From: Acanthochlamys bracteata
Taxonomy: Eukaryota > Streptophyta > Magnoliopsida > Pandanales > Velloziaceae
Direction: 5' to 3'
NCBI GenBank assembly: GCA_019914995.1
Contig: CM034134.1
Location: 3,180,145 to 3,244,144 of the forward strand
DNA length: 64,000 nt
Under the pieces are notes generated by a model. The model did not search any database. It was not told the origin of the DNA and worked only from the letters and a program-made list of their open reading frames with translations. Made by a program: the position numbers and the translations under genes. Shown here piece after piece: positions 1-10,317 of this stretch. Positions within the stretch are counted from its first letter, which is position 1, and each line of letters begins with the position of its first letter.

Positions 1-292
1 TTGTTGAAGTCAAGTGACATAACTTAGTTGAATTTGAAAATTTTCGCACAACTTTAAGGCAATTTGATGGATTAGTAGGAAAGGATGTAAAGCAGCAATG
101 GAGAATAGAAGAATTTGTGTGAAAGAAGAAACTAGAATTAGTGCTAGAGAGAGTTAGCATGTAATTTTTGTTGTTGAGATCATTCATGTAATGTATCATA
201 ATTCTATTTGTCTTTTCACATCTACATATTTCATATATATCAAAAGCTTTTTGTAAATTTATATTCAAATCGTCAACTTTTTAACGAGCTTA
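1..292. other. Left flank, no recognised feature
   Basis: AT-rich sequence upstream of the first copia LTR. I see no coding motif, terminal repeat or RNA gene. It is probably older non-coding DNA or an unrecognised repeat into which the copia element inserted. The last five bases (288-292, GCTTA) form the left half of the element's imperfect target-site duplication. Confidence 0.5.
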
Positions 293-623
293 TGTTAGAA
301 TAACAAATTAAAACGTATGCATTCATTTTGGAGTTTCTCAAAACATTAATGAAAAAAAGTGGGCAAGTAATGCTAGTAGTGGGCATATAAGTTACTTAGA
401 AGAATTAGTGGGTGTGTTAAAGGTTGGTAATGGTTGTAAGTTTTATTTTATTTTAATATCTTAGTTAATGTAATGCTTGGTTGTAATGTCTATATAAGAA
501 GGCTTGTAGTATGTTATTTTGCATCAAGTGAAAAAGAGTCTTCTAAAGAAAAGTTCTGCTCCAAAGAAAGCTTCCAATTTTTCTAATAATAAAAGTTCTA
601 AGTTCGTAAATTTAGAACAAATA
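293..623 (+). repeat. 5' LTR of copia element
   Basis: 331 bp, starting TGTTAGAATAAC. It aligns end to end with the copy at 4748-5078, both exactly 331 bp. The right boundary is set by the primer-binding site two bases downstream and by where similarity to the 3' LTR stops. The terminal CA has become TA. A TATA box lies at 491-497. Confidence 0.93.
491..497 (+). promoter_or_regulatory. TATA box of copia LTR promoter
   Basis: TATATAA sits about 130 bp before the end of the LTR. The same motif is kept in the 3' LTR at 4946-4952. This position fits the U3/R promoter that drives the genomic transcript in copia LTRs. Transcription start and activity are not shown by the sequence. Confidence 0.6.
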
Positions 624-625
624 AG

Positions 626-638
626 TGGTACCAGAGCC
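626..638 (+). other. Primer-binding site, initiator tRNA-Met type
   Basis: TGGTACCAGAGCC begins two bases after the LTR. It differs by one base from the TGGTATCAGAGC form complementary to the 3' end of plant initiator tRNA-Met, the usual primer for copia minus-strand synthesis. Confidence 0.85.
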
Positions 639-657
639 AAGTCAATCCAAATTTCTT

Positions 658-1629
658 ATGGCTTCCATCAATATCTTGTTAATTCTCAAATTCCAAAGTT
701 ATCGAAAGATAACTATGACAGTTGGTCAATTCAAATGAGAGCTTTATTTGGTTCTCAAGATTTATGGGAGCTTTTTAGTGAAAGATTTACGGAACCCACA
801 CCGGAGGAAGAAGCCGCCTACACATATTAAGAGAAGAAGATTCTTAGAGAACAAAGAAGGAAGGATAGTAAGGCTTATTTTCTACTCTATCAAAGGTTAA
901 ACGAGTCTACCTTCGAGAGAGTTGCCGAAGCAACTACATATAAGGAAGCATGGGAAATTCTTACTACCATCTAAAAATGAGTCGAAAAGGTGCAGCGAAT
1001 TCGTCTCTAAATTTTGAGGGGCGAGTTTGAAGCCGCTCAAATGAAAGATGAAGAAAAGATCTCCGATTATTATTCACGACTAATTTTAATTGTGAATAAA
1101 ATGAGGAGAAATGGAGAGGATATTGAAGACATCCAAGTGATGGAGAAGTTGCTACAATCACTCACATCAAAGTTCAAACACGTGGTGGCGGCAATTGAAG
1201 AGTCAAAAAATTTGGAGGAGATTTCAATCGAGGAGCTCATAGGATCTCTTTAAGTTCATGAACAACGGATATTAAAGAAGACTAGTTCTACATTTGTGGA
1301 ACAAATATTAGAGTCGAAATTGACTCTAAATGATCGAGGCTCAAATAGTAGAAGCCGAGATCGTGGTCGAGATAGGGGACGTGGTTCCCAACAACAAATC
1401 GCTCAAAATCAAGCGGAAGTTTCAAACTTTAGAGGTCGCGGACGAAACAATCGAGAAAGATCCACATTTTGGCCGTGGAAATAATAAAAATGTCCAATAT
1501 TACAACTGTCATAAATTTGGACATTATGCATCGGAGTGCTGGTACAAAAATGAAGATCTTACTAATCTTGCCGAAGCTATAAATAATGTGGGTAATACCT
1601 CCACTCTTCTTCTTGCTAATGATGATTGA
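658..1629 (+). pseudogene. copia gag, broken
   Basis: This would encode the capsid/nucleocapsid polyprotein. The segment translating to IPKLSKDNYDSWSIQMRALF (about 690-750) is the typical N-terminal copia gag signature. It continues through a UBN2-like helical region (about 1010-1250), an Arg/Gly-rich stretch (about 1335-1450) and a zinc knuckle at about 1498-1539. The knuckle keeps Cys, His and Cys of the CCHC pattern, but the first Cys is Tyr (codon at 1498). Stops at 828, 973 and 1251 and frame changes just after the likely ATG at 658 and in the Arg-rich region prevent a full product. Protease follows directly, as expected for a single gag-pol frame. Confidence 0.85.
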
Positions 1630-1647
1630 AGTGTTCATAATGATGCA

Positions 1648-4600
1648 GGGTACTTGGATGCGGGTGCTAGTAACCACATGTGTGGAAAGAAAGAACTTTT
1701 CATGGTACTCATAGAAGGTATTCATGGAAGTGTGAGCTTGGGAGATTCTTCAAAACTTCCGATTGAAGGCAAAGGAAAGATCAAAATCTACCAAAAGGAT
1801 GGTAAGCCCGAATATTTTTTCGATGTTTATTATATTCCTAATATGAAAAGTAATATTCTTAGCATTGGCCAATTATTCGGAAAGGGATACAAAGTTCATA
1901 TGGAAAACAACCATCTTTGGTTGAAAAATTCAAACGGAGTCCTTGTAGCTTGTGTTAAGATGACAAGCAACCGTATGTTTTCCTTACATCTAAACACAAT
2001 AGTTGACAAATGTTTTCAAGAACTCGTGCATAATGAGTCATGGAGATGGCATCTTCGTTTTGGCCATTTGAACTTTAATGGTTTGAAATTATTATGTACG
2101 ACTGGTATGATTTGATGTCTACCCACAATTGAACCACAAAATCATATATGTGAAAGATGTGTAATTTGAAAGCAACCACGACTTCTTTTTCCTAATGGAA
2201 AAATATGGAGAGCAGAGGCACTATTACAACTTGTTCATACCGATATTTGTGGGTCATTTGATCCCGTGTCTTTGGGAGGTAACAAATATTTTATTATCTT
2301 CGTTGATGACTTCAGTAGAAAGTTATGGGTATATTTTCTTAAGGAGAAGTCTGCTGCCTTTATCACTTTTAAGTATTTTAGAGCTCTTGTTGAAGCGGAG
2401 AGTAGACACAAGATAAAAATTCTCCGATCTGACAGAGGTGGTGAGTACACCTCAAATATATTTCAAGAATATTGCAGGGAACAAGGTATAAAAAGACAGT
2501 TGACTACTGCCTACAAACAACAGCAAAATGGCATTGTATAAAGAAAGAATAGAACTATCCTCAACATGACAAGAACCATGCTCAAAGAAAAGGGATTGCC
2601 GAAGCAATTCTGGGCAGAAGCCGTGGCGTGCTCAGCTTATTTGCTTAACCGATGCCCTACAAAGATGGTGAAAAATAAGACACCTCAAGAGGCGTGGAGC
2701 AGATACAAGCCAAGTGTTGCACACTTTTACGAATTTTTGGGTGAATTGCCTATGCCTAAGTGCCTGAAGACAGAAGGAACAAGCTGATGATCGTGGTGAA
2801 AAATGAATTTTCATCTAATACAGCGAGGAGTCAAAAGCATATGAGCTCTACAATCCACTAACCAAGAAATTAGTTATTAGTAGAGACGTTGTGTTTAGTG
2901 AAGAAGATGCATGGAATTGGAGTGAAGAAACTTCCAAAGAGAATCCAATAGTGGATGAATCTGATGAGCCCCCACATGAGGTACCACCACTAACAACACT
3001 ACTATCTTCTCAACATACTACACTCTCTCCTATTAGAGATTCTCTATCTTCTGGAAAAAGTAGTAGTAGCGGATCTTCTACGCAACGGAGCCCTATCAAA
3101 ATGAGAAGTCTCACGGAGATCTATGAGCAGACAAATGAAGAAGGTGAGTCTAATTTTTTCTGTCTATATGCTGATCATGAACCTCTCACATTCCAACAAG
3201 CTGTGAAAGAAAACTGTTGGCGATTAGCAATGGAAGAGGAGATCCAGGCTATAGAGAAGAATGACACCTGTGAGTTGACAACACTTCCACAAAATCACAA
3301 ATCAATAGGTGTCAAATGGGTATAGAAGATTAAGCACACTGCTGATGGCGATGTTGATCGGTACAAGTCTAGACTTGTAGCGAAAGGTTACATATGAAAA
3401 ATACGGCATCGACTATGAAGAAGTCTTTGCACCTATTGCTCGACTTGATACGGTAAAACTAATAATATCTCTTGCAGCTCATCATAGATGGAAGATATAT
3501 CATGTAGATGTCAAGTCAGCATTTCTCAATGGTATTCTTGAGGAGAGGTATACGTACAGCAACCAAAAGGTTTTCATGTGAAAGTGCAAGAAAATAAAGT
3601 ATATCGATTAAAGAAAACTTTGTACGGATTGAAGCAAGCACCACAAGCGTGGAATGCTCGAAATGATGGCTATCTTCAACAAAATGGCTTCACCAAATGT
3701 TCTTATGAGCATGCCATCTATATAAAGAGGAATCATAAAGGCGAGTTTCTAATAATTTGTCTTTATGTTGATGATTTGTTGTACACATGCAATAGCCTTG
3801 AAATGCTTGAAGAATTCAAGGCGATGATGTTTAAGGAATTCGAGATGACGGAAAATGGTTTAATGTCCTATTTGTTTGGCATCGAAGTGAAGCAACTACA
3901 AGATGGGAATTTTATATCTCAAAAAAAGTACACGAAGGACATATTGGAGAAGTTCAAGATAAGCAATTGTAATCCGGTGAATATTCCAATTGCCACAGAA
4001 ACAAAGCTATCAAAAGAACGGAATGGAGATTTAGTTAACTCAACTCTATTCAAGAGTCTTGTTGGTAGTTTGAGATATCTGACGATCACAAGGCCAGATA
4101 TTATTTATGTAGTTGGACTTGTGAGTCGCTCTATAGAGACACTAAAGGAGTCTCATTAGCTGGCTGCGAAGAGGATTTTAAGGTATATCAAAGGCTCAGG
4201 GTTTAGGGTTTAGGGTTTAGGGTTTAGGGTATTTAGATCTATTTTATATTTAGGGTGAACCTGCAGAACTAGTAGGCTATTCAGATAGTGATTCGGGTGA
4301 TGACCAAGATGAAAGAAAAAGTACCACAGGCTATGTCTTTTATTTTGGGTCAACTGCATTTTCATGGACATCAAAAAAGCGAAATATTGTGGCTTTATCT
4401 TCATGTGAAGCATAATATGTTGCAGCTGCATCTACAGTAGGTGAAGCAATTTGGCTAAGAAATATGCTAAAAGAGTTGCATCATCCACAAAAGAAACCAA
4501 CAATAATATTGGTTGATAATCAATTAGCTATACAACTTGTAAAGAACCTAGTACATCATGGAAGGAGCAAACACATCGATACTCGATTTCACTTTCTCAG

Positions 4601-4740
4601 ACCATATAAAGCAAAATACTGTGCAGTTGGAGTATTGTCATACTATAGAGCAAGTAGCAGATATTTTTACCAAGTCGTTGCCAATTGAACATTTCGGAAG
4701 GCTAAGAGAAATGCTCGGTATGAAAAACATTTTGATTTGA
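1648..4740 (+). pseudogene. copia pol (protease, integrase, RT, RNase H), broken
   Basis: Domains occur in copia order. The protease has the aspartic motif LDAGASNHM (about 1651-1680). A GAG-pre-integrase region lies at about 1990-2115. The integrase core begins HTDICGSFDP (about 2233), keeps its second Asp in the LRSDRGGEY motif (about 2423-2450), and at the expected position of the catalytic Glu carries the stop TAA at 2539-2541. RT spans about 3180-4150 with YVDD at 3764-3775. RNase H spans about 4255-4740, with the conserved EAEY box broken by a stop at 4413-4415. Other breaks include a stop at 3323-3325, frameshifts near 2800 and 3395, and a telomere-repeat tract at 4199-4230. The frame ends at about 4738, next to the purine tract. 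Not functional. Confidence 0.92.
4199..4230 (+). repeat. Interstitial telomere-type repeat tract (TTTAGGG)4
   Basis: Four exact tandem TTTAGGG units occupy 4202-4229, preceded by GGG and followed by T. This is the canonical plant telomere repeat. It lies between the end of the RT domain (KRILRYIKG-like, ending about 4195) and the start of RNase H (GEPAELVGYSDSD-like, about 4255), where copia elements normally have an unrelated linker. It is either an insertion or a local expansion. Confidence 0.9.
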
Positions 4741-4747
4741 GGGGGCG
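4739..4747 (+). other. Polypurine tract of copia element
   Basis: GAGGGGGCG lies immediately 5' of the 3' LTR and after the last pol codons. Position and composition fit the plus-strand primer of LTR retrotransposons. Confidence 0.8.
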
Positions 4748-5078
4748 TGTTGGAATAACAAATCAAAACGTATACATTCGTTTTGGAGTTTCTCAAGACA
4801 TTAATGAAAAAAAGTGGGTAAGTAATGCTAGTAGTGGGCATATAAGTTACTAAGAAGATTTAGTGGGTGTCTTAAAGGTTAGTAATGGTTGTAAGTTTTA
4901 TTTTATTTTAATGTCTTAGTTAATGTAATGCTTGGTTGTAATGCCTATATAAGAAAGCTTGTAGCATGTTTTTTGCATCAAGTGAAAAAGAGTCTTCTAG
5001 AGAAAAGTTCTCATCCAAAGAAAGCTTCCAATTTTTCTAGTGATAAAAAGTTCTAAGTTCGTAAACTTAGAACCAACA
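4748..5078 (+). repeat. 3' LTR of copia element
   Basis: 331 bp, starting TGTTGGAATAAC and ending ACCAACA. Collinear with 293-623 at about 93% identity by hand count. TATA box at 4946-4952. The following bases ACTTA (5079-5083) pair with GCTTA on the left as a probable target duplication. Confidence 0.93.
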
Positions 5079-5639
5079 ACTTATTGTTGGCCATCAAACA
5101 AAAGTTTACCTCTTTCTACAGATCGGTTGTTGGTTCACTCTTGTCTAGTGAATTTATGTCTTCATTACTCCAAGAAGTCACTGTTTCCTTCTTCCTCTTG
5201 TCCCAGCGTCTGCTCTTTATCTTTCCTTGTTTGTTTTTCACGGTTGTTCTGCTTCTCTATTTCTTGTTCTTTCCTAGGAAGTCCGTGGACTTTTTGGTTT
5301 GACAAATAATGTCGTTTTCATCATAAGACAAGTTATCACTTACCTATATATAGGTTGTTCTCAGAGCTGAACTTTCTGGTTGATTGTCCATGTTTCTTGG
5401 AGAGAGCTCTTTCCAACCATGTTACTTACGAATTAGTACTGTAATATCTCAAGGAGACTTAGCCGTCCACAAAATCTTCTTTGGAGGTTTGTATGATGGT
5501 TTCAACTTCGTTGATCTTGAAATTTTCACGACCATGCATGAACAAGTTTGCATGTATTTCTTTATCTCGTGGCATTCCATTGTGTATGCCATCAAGTTAA
5601 TCCCGATTCTTTAACTGTGCTTAACTTTTATATGGGACT
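5079..5639. other. No recognised gene
   Basis: Contains pyrimidine-rich sequence and an unsupported open frame (5384-5614). No transposon or protein family motif is recognised. It lies downstream, in minus-strand sense, of the copia gag remnant at 5640-5855 and may be decayed continuation of that element. Confidence 0.4.
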
Positions 5640-5855
5640 AAATTGGTTATCTAAAGCACAGTAGAGAATGTTCATAGCACGGGCATTCATTGTGATAGAG
5701 CATGCATCGCCTTTAGTGTATTCAGAGGGATCTTTTGGTATAGATTTGACACTTGCATCAGTTTTCATGAGCACCCCTGATTCATCCTTAATAATTTCCC
5801 ATAAAAAGTAATCATGGGCTTAGATAAAGGCCATCATTCTAGTCTTCCAACATCC
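5640..5855 (-). pseudogene. copia gag N-terminal fragment (UBN2 type)
   Basis: Read on the minus strand, the segment gives AHDYFLWEIIKDESG, then KDPSEYTKGDACSITMNARA and MNILYCALD. This is the characteristic start of a copia gag: a 'kTRMmaFIqa.Dy.LWeii' stretch followed by 'NArAmNiLyCaLd'. One in-frame stop lies in the first motif (about 5820). A primer-binding site (about 5981-5990) and an LTR (5991-6522) lie upstream in the same orientation, so this is the 5' part of a minus-strand copia element distinct from the one at 293-5078. Confidence 0.8.
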
Positions 5856-5990
5856 ACAATTTGTTCAATTGAAAAATGACAGTCGGTCTAGATATCTTGC
5901 CTCATCTGCCTAGAAATAAGGTTAGCCATATGGATCTTATACTTCAAGTTTGTTAGACCCTCTTTTTGGATGCCAGCTAGGATACCACTT

Positions 5991-6522
5991 TGTTATACAA
6001 AGCTGCACAACCAACTCAAGAGGGAAATAAGTGAACTGAATTTGGTAGCTAAAAATATCGAATATTAAATTTCCTTCAAATTAGCACTACCATAATCAAT
6101 TGGAGTGAAGCAATTCCCTACACAGACAAATTAGACGGAATATATCTTTTTAGTTGACTAGTATGTTGTTGATTCCTGCGTAGAGAGGTTAGTATTTTCT
6201 ATTATGTTCAACTACAAATAAAAATGAGAAAGTTATTCACCACACAAACAAAAAGGATTTACGTGGTTCGAAAAATGGCATTGCCTACAACCACGACCAC
6301 TTTTCATCAAGAGTGAATTCTGCTAATCCTTGGTAAGTTGCTACAATACCTACGCAAAGTGCTTAACCAATTACAGTCTCATTAACGGTTTCTCTCCTCA
6401 AGAAGAATCAACAACAGCATTCTAGACATTCTTGTCTCGCTGGCTGCTTAATGTCGCTTCTTTACAAGATCACTACATCCTAGAAGGCTTAGCTAAGCCC
6501 TTCTTACCAGGTGTTCCGGCAA
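5991..6522 (-). repeat. Minus-strand copia LTR with adjacent primer-binding site
   Basis: On the minus strand the LTR appears to end GTATAACA (5991-5998), followed by AAGTGGTATCC (from 5990 down), which resembles the initiator-Met primer-binding site at its start. The body contains the TTTACGTGGTTCG motif (about 6250), a sequence I associate with LTRs of several plant copia lineages. The upstream limit near 6522 (TGCCGGAACACC on the minus strand) is a guess from the required TG start. No second LTR copy was found to confirm the boundaries. Confidence 0.55.
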
Positions 6523-6539
6523 GTTAATGGCGTGGTTTA

Positions 6540-6619
6540 TTTCATTACTACTTCCACTATGGAAGCTAAATTTGTGGCGTGTTTCGAGGCCACAATTCAA
6601 ACTAATTGGTTATAGAATT
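6540..6619 (+). repeat. Left arm of perfect 80-bp inverted repeat
   Basis: Identical to the reverse complement of 7262-7341 over all 80 bases. In this arm the copia RNase H segment (STMEAKFVACFEA) reads on the plus strand; in the other arm it reads on the minus strand. The spacer is 642 bp. Confidence 0.95.
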
Positions 6620-7016
6620 GGTTATACAATTTCTTGGCTCATGTGTTATACTTTAAAAGTCATGGTTTAATACAACATAATGCACAAATAAATGCTAAAT
6701 CTTTTCGTTCAATGGTTGCATCATAATATCATCATTCAGTAAAGATTAACACGAGTCATGTCTATTCTGCATCATTAATTAGACATAATTCCTTCCATGC
6801 ACCACACATTAGTCTTAATCTTAACATTACTGATAAATAAAAAACAATAATCGTTTGCATAATGTCTTTGTAGAAGACAAATATTTTTAGTGTTTACATA
6901 ATCCGTTCACATATATACCAATAGAAATAGGATATACATAACAGAAACAATACATAAATAAGCTCAAGTGTCAAATACATAAATATTAAAAAGTTTCAAT
7001 GATGCCTATTCTTTTG

Positions 7017-7341
7017 ACATGCTCATTTAATATCATTAGGGCAACCATTTAGTTAATGGATCCGCATAAGATTGGTGCTAATATGCTTAATTGACACTCT
7101 TTGCTTCCGAATTTTTTCTTTAACAGTAAGATATTTCAATTCCGTATGTTTAGCACCGTTAGAATATTTGTCCTTTTTTATAAAGACGACTGCTGCAAAA
7201 TTATCAAAATAAATTTTCAACAGCTTGGCAATACTGTCAACAATATCGAATCTAGAAATAAAATTCTATAACCAATTAGTTTGAATTGTGGCCTCGAAAC
7301 ACGCCACAAATTTAGCTTCCATAGTGGAAGTAGTAATGAAA
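7017..7341 (-). pseudogene. copia RNase H C-terminal fragment
   Basis: The minus strand reads TTSTMEAKFVACFEATIQ, then a stop, FISRFDIVDSIAKLLK, KIYFDNFAAVVFIKKDKY and GAKHTELKYLTVKEKIRKQR, followed by VSIKHISTNLMRIH. These are the EAEF, DN and H.eiky.tvrE boxes of the end of a copia polyprotein. The fragment starts abruptly at 7341, where Athila sequence begins on the other side, so it is 5'-truncated. Sequence 6620-7016 would be its 3' tail but shows no clear purine tract. One stop lies near 7267. This may be the 3' end of the same lineage whose LTR and gag lie at 5640-6522. Confidence 0.82.
7262..7341 (-). repeat. Right arm of perfect 80-bp inverted repeat
   Basis: Reverse complement of 6540-6619 without a mismatch. 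This arm is continuous with the rest of the minus-strand RNase H fragment, so it is the likely donor. Its outer end (7341) coincides with the copia/Athila junction. Confidence 0.95.
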
Positions 7342-7357
7342 GCCTATTGGAGGACGA

Positions 7358-10317
7358 TTGAAGTTTGAGGACCTTAGGGAAAGCTCTTTTAGGACAGCTC
7401 CATCCATTGAAAAGCTTCCAATTTCTGAGCTTAAGCCGTTGACTGCACATCTAAGGTATGCATACCTAGGAGAAAGTTCATCACTTTCTGTTACTATTTC
7501 AGCTTCCTTGAGTGACTTAGAGGAGGAAAAGTTGCTTCGGGTTTTGAGAGATTATAAGGCTGCATTGGGATGGTCCATTGCTGATGTCAAGGGCTTAAGT
7601 CCTTCAGTTTGCATGCATAAGATCCTAATGGAAGCAAACTACAAGCCTGCAGTTGAAAATCAAAGACGTTTGAATCCAAACATAAAAGAGGTGGTGAGAG
7701 CAGAAGTTCTAAAATTACTTGATGCAGGAATTATTTATCCGATCTCTGATAGTTCATGGGTGAGTCCTGTGTAAGTGGTACCAAAAAAAAGAGGAATAAC
7801 AGTAGTAAAGAACGACAACAATGAGCTCATTCTGACAAGAACTGTCACAGGATGGGAGGTATGCATTGATTATCGCAAGTTGAATGATGCTAGTCAGAAA
7901 GATCACTTTCCATTACCTTTCATTGATCAAATGTTGGAGAGACTTGCTGGCCATTGACATTATTGTTTTTTGGATGGGTATTTCGGTTACAATCAAATAT
8001 AGCACCTGAAGATCAAGAAAAGACCACCTTTACATGTCCATATGGAACTTTTACATTTCAGAGGATGCCATTTGGCCTATGCAATGCACCGACCACTTTC
8101 CAAAGATGTATGATCGCAATTTTTTCTGATATGGTGGAAAGATTCATTGAGATTTTCATGGATGACTTCTCCGTGTTTGGATCTTCTTTTGATGATTGTC
8201 TAAGAAATTTGGCTTCAGTTTTGCAACAATGTGAGGAAACTAATTTAGTCTTGAATTGGGAGAAATGCCACTTTATGGTGCTTGAAGGTATTGTTCTGTG
8301 ACATCGCATATTAGCCAAGGGAATAGAAGTTGATCAGGCAAAGGTAGAAGTCATTGCAAAATTACCACCACCAACTTCAGTGAGGGCAGTGAGAAGCTTT
8401 CTTGGGCATGCCGGTCTCTATCGCCGATTCATCAAAGATTTTTCAAAGATAACGAAGCCCCTATGCAACCTCCTACACAAGGACATGCCGTTTAAATTTT
8501 CTGAAGAGTGCTTCCAAGCTTTTAACACTCTAAAATATAAGCTAGTTTCAGCCCCTATCATTGTAGCACCGGTTTAGGATTTGTCTTTTGAAATCATGTG
8601 CGATGCTAGTGACTATGATGTTGGAGCAGTGTTGGGGCAACGAAAGAACAAAGCATTTCATGTCATCTATTATGGAAGCCGAACCTTGACATATGCCCAA
8701 ATGAATTATGCAAATACAGAGAAGGAGCTTCTAGCTGTTGTGTTCGCTTTTGAAAAATTTCGATCATATTTGGTTTGCTCCAAAGTGATAGTCTACACTG
8801 ACCACTCAGCTCTCAAATATTTGCTAAAAAAAAAAGATGATAAACCAAGGCTCATTCGATGGGTACTTCTGCTGCAAGAATTTGATTTGGAAATCCGAGA
8901 CAAAAGGGTTCTGAAAATCAAGTGGCTGATCACTTATCTCGGATAGAACAAGAAGAATAAGGTCAAGAGGCTACCATTGCCATTAATGAAGCATTCCCTG
9001 ATGAATAGTTATTTTCTCTTCGAAGTACCGATGCTCCATGTTATGCAGATTTCGTGAATTACTTGGCCAGTAGCATAATTCCTTCAGATCTATCTTACCA
9101 ATAAAAGAAATTTTTTTTGGCTGATTTTAAGCACTACATTTGGGAAGATCCAATCCTATACAAACAATGTTCAGATCAGACCTTAAGAAGATGTGTACCA
9201 GAAAAGGAGATGGAAAGCATCCTGCAACATTGTCATTCATCGGGATATGGAGGTCACTTTGGTGGAACAAAAACAACGGCAAAGATACTACAATCAGGTT
9301 GTTACTGGTCTTCATTATTTCGAGATGCACATACATTTGTTGCTACTTGTGATCAATGCCAAAGAACGGAAAATATTTCAAGAAAGAATGAGATGCCACT
9401 GAATAATATTTTTGAAGTTGAATTGTTTGATGTATGGGGAAATAGACTTCATGGGACCATTTCCTTCTTCATTTTCGAATAAATACATCTTAGTTGCTGT
9501 TGACTATGTCTCCAAGTGGGTGGAGGCTATGGCATTACCTACAAATGACAGTAAGGTTGTGGTAAACGTTCTACGAAAATATATTTTTTCTGGGTATGGC
9601 GTTCCAAGAGCAATCATTAGCAATCCATGTACACATTTTTCTAATCGTCAATTTGAATCTTTACTAAGGAAATATGGTGTCACACATCGAGTAGCCACTG
9701 CCTATCATCCTCAAACCAGCGGCCAAGTTGAAGTTTCAAACCGAGAATTGAAGCGCATACTTGAGAAAACAGTGAACACTTCAAGGAAAGATTGGTCAAA
9801 AAAATTAGACGATGCATTATGGGCTTACAGGACAGCATTCAAAACTCCAATTGGAATGTCTCCGTATCGCCTAGTGTTTGGGAAAGCTTGCCATCTACCT
9901 GTGGAACTGGAGCATCGAGCATATTGGGTAGTTAAGAAGTTGAATTTTGACATGCAAGCAGCAGGAGAGAAAAGACTGTTGCAGCTAAATGAAATGGACG
10001 AATTTTGACACGAAGCTTATGAAAACGCTAGAATTTACAAGGAAAAAACCAAGACCTGGCATGACAATAACATATTAAGAAAGGAGTTCACCCCTGGACA
10101 GCAAGTTCTACTATACAACTTGCGGTTACGTCTATTCCCTTAAAAGCTTAAATCAAGATGGTCGGGTCCATTCACTGTGGTAAGAGTTTTTCCTTATGGA
10201 GCAGTCGAGGTTACTGATGAGAAGAAAGGTACATTCAAAGTTAATGGGCAACGATTGAAACCATATTTTGCTAGTTTTGACAACAATAAGACTGTCATCC
10301 TCCTTGAACCGGCATAG
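7358..10317 (+). pseudogene. Athila pol (RT, RNase H, integrase), broken
   Basis: RT runs from about 7550 (GWSIADVKGLSPS) to 8300, with the catalytic box FMDDFSVFG at 8155-8181. RNase H spans about 8580-8940, with [27 protein letters not shown] and TDHSALKYL. The integrase zinc-binding HHCC region (HCHSSGYGGHF ... TCDQC) is at about 9217-9360, and the core begins DFMGPFPSS (about 9430) and keeps GQVEVSNRE (about 9720). The usual second catalytic Asp, in a S-D-G-G/P-like box, is Asn here (codon 9622-9624, in IISNPCTHF). Stops fall at 7772, 8299, 8575 and 8944, with frame changes near 7957, 9115 and 9440 and a stop near 10006. The frame ends VILLEPA at 10317. Full-length relatives also carry gag and protease, missing here. 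Confidence 0.9.

Larger units (their letters stand above)
293..5078 (+). mobile_element. Ty1/copia LTR retrotransposon, structurally complete but coding-dead
   Basis: A 4.8-kb element bounded by two 331-bp direct LTRs that begin TGTT; the right one ends ACA and the left one ATA at the same place. The order LTR, initiator-Met tRNA-type primer-binding site, gag, protease, integrase, reverse transcriptase, RNase H, purine tract, LTR is that of Pseudoviridae (copia), where integrase precedes RT. The flanks GCTTA (288-292) and ACTTA (5079-5083) match at four of five bases and look like a decayed 5-bp target duplication. All coding regions are broken. By hand count the LTRs differ at about 24 positions plus two small indels (roughly 7%), so the insertion is old. 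I cannot assign a named lineage from sequence alone. Confidence 0.93.

Noticed and set aside
5084-5614. Open frames downstream of the copia 3' LTR as genes
   Set aside because: Overlapping frames of biased composition without recognisable motifs.
6466-6476. CACTACATCC as a CACTA terminus
   Set aside because: It lacks the following A-rich CAAxAAAA sequence and subterminal repeats, and it lies inside a copia LTR.
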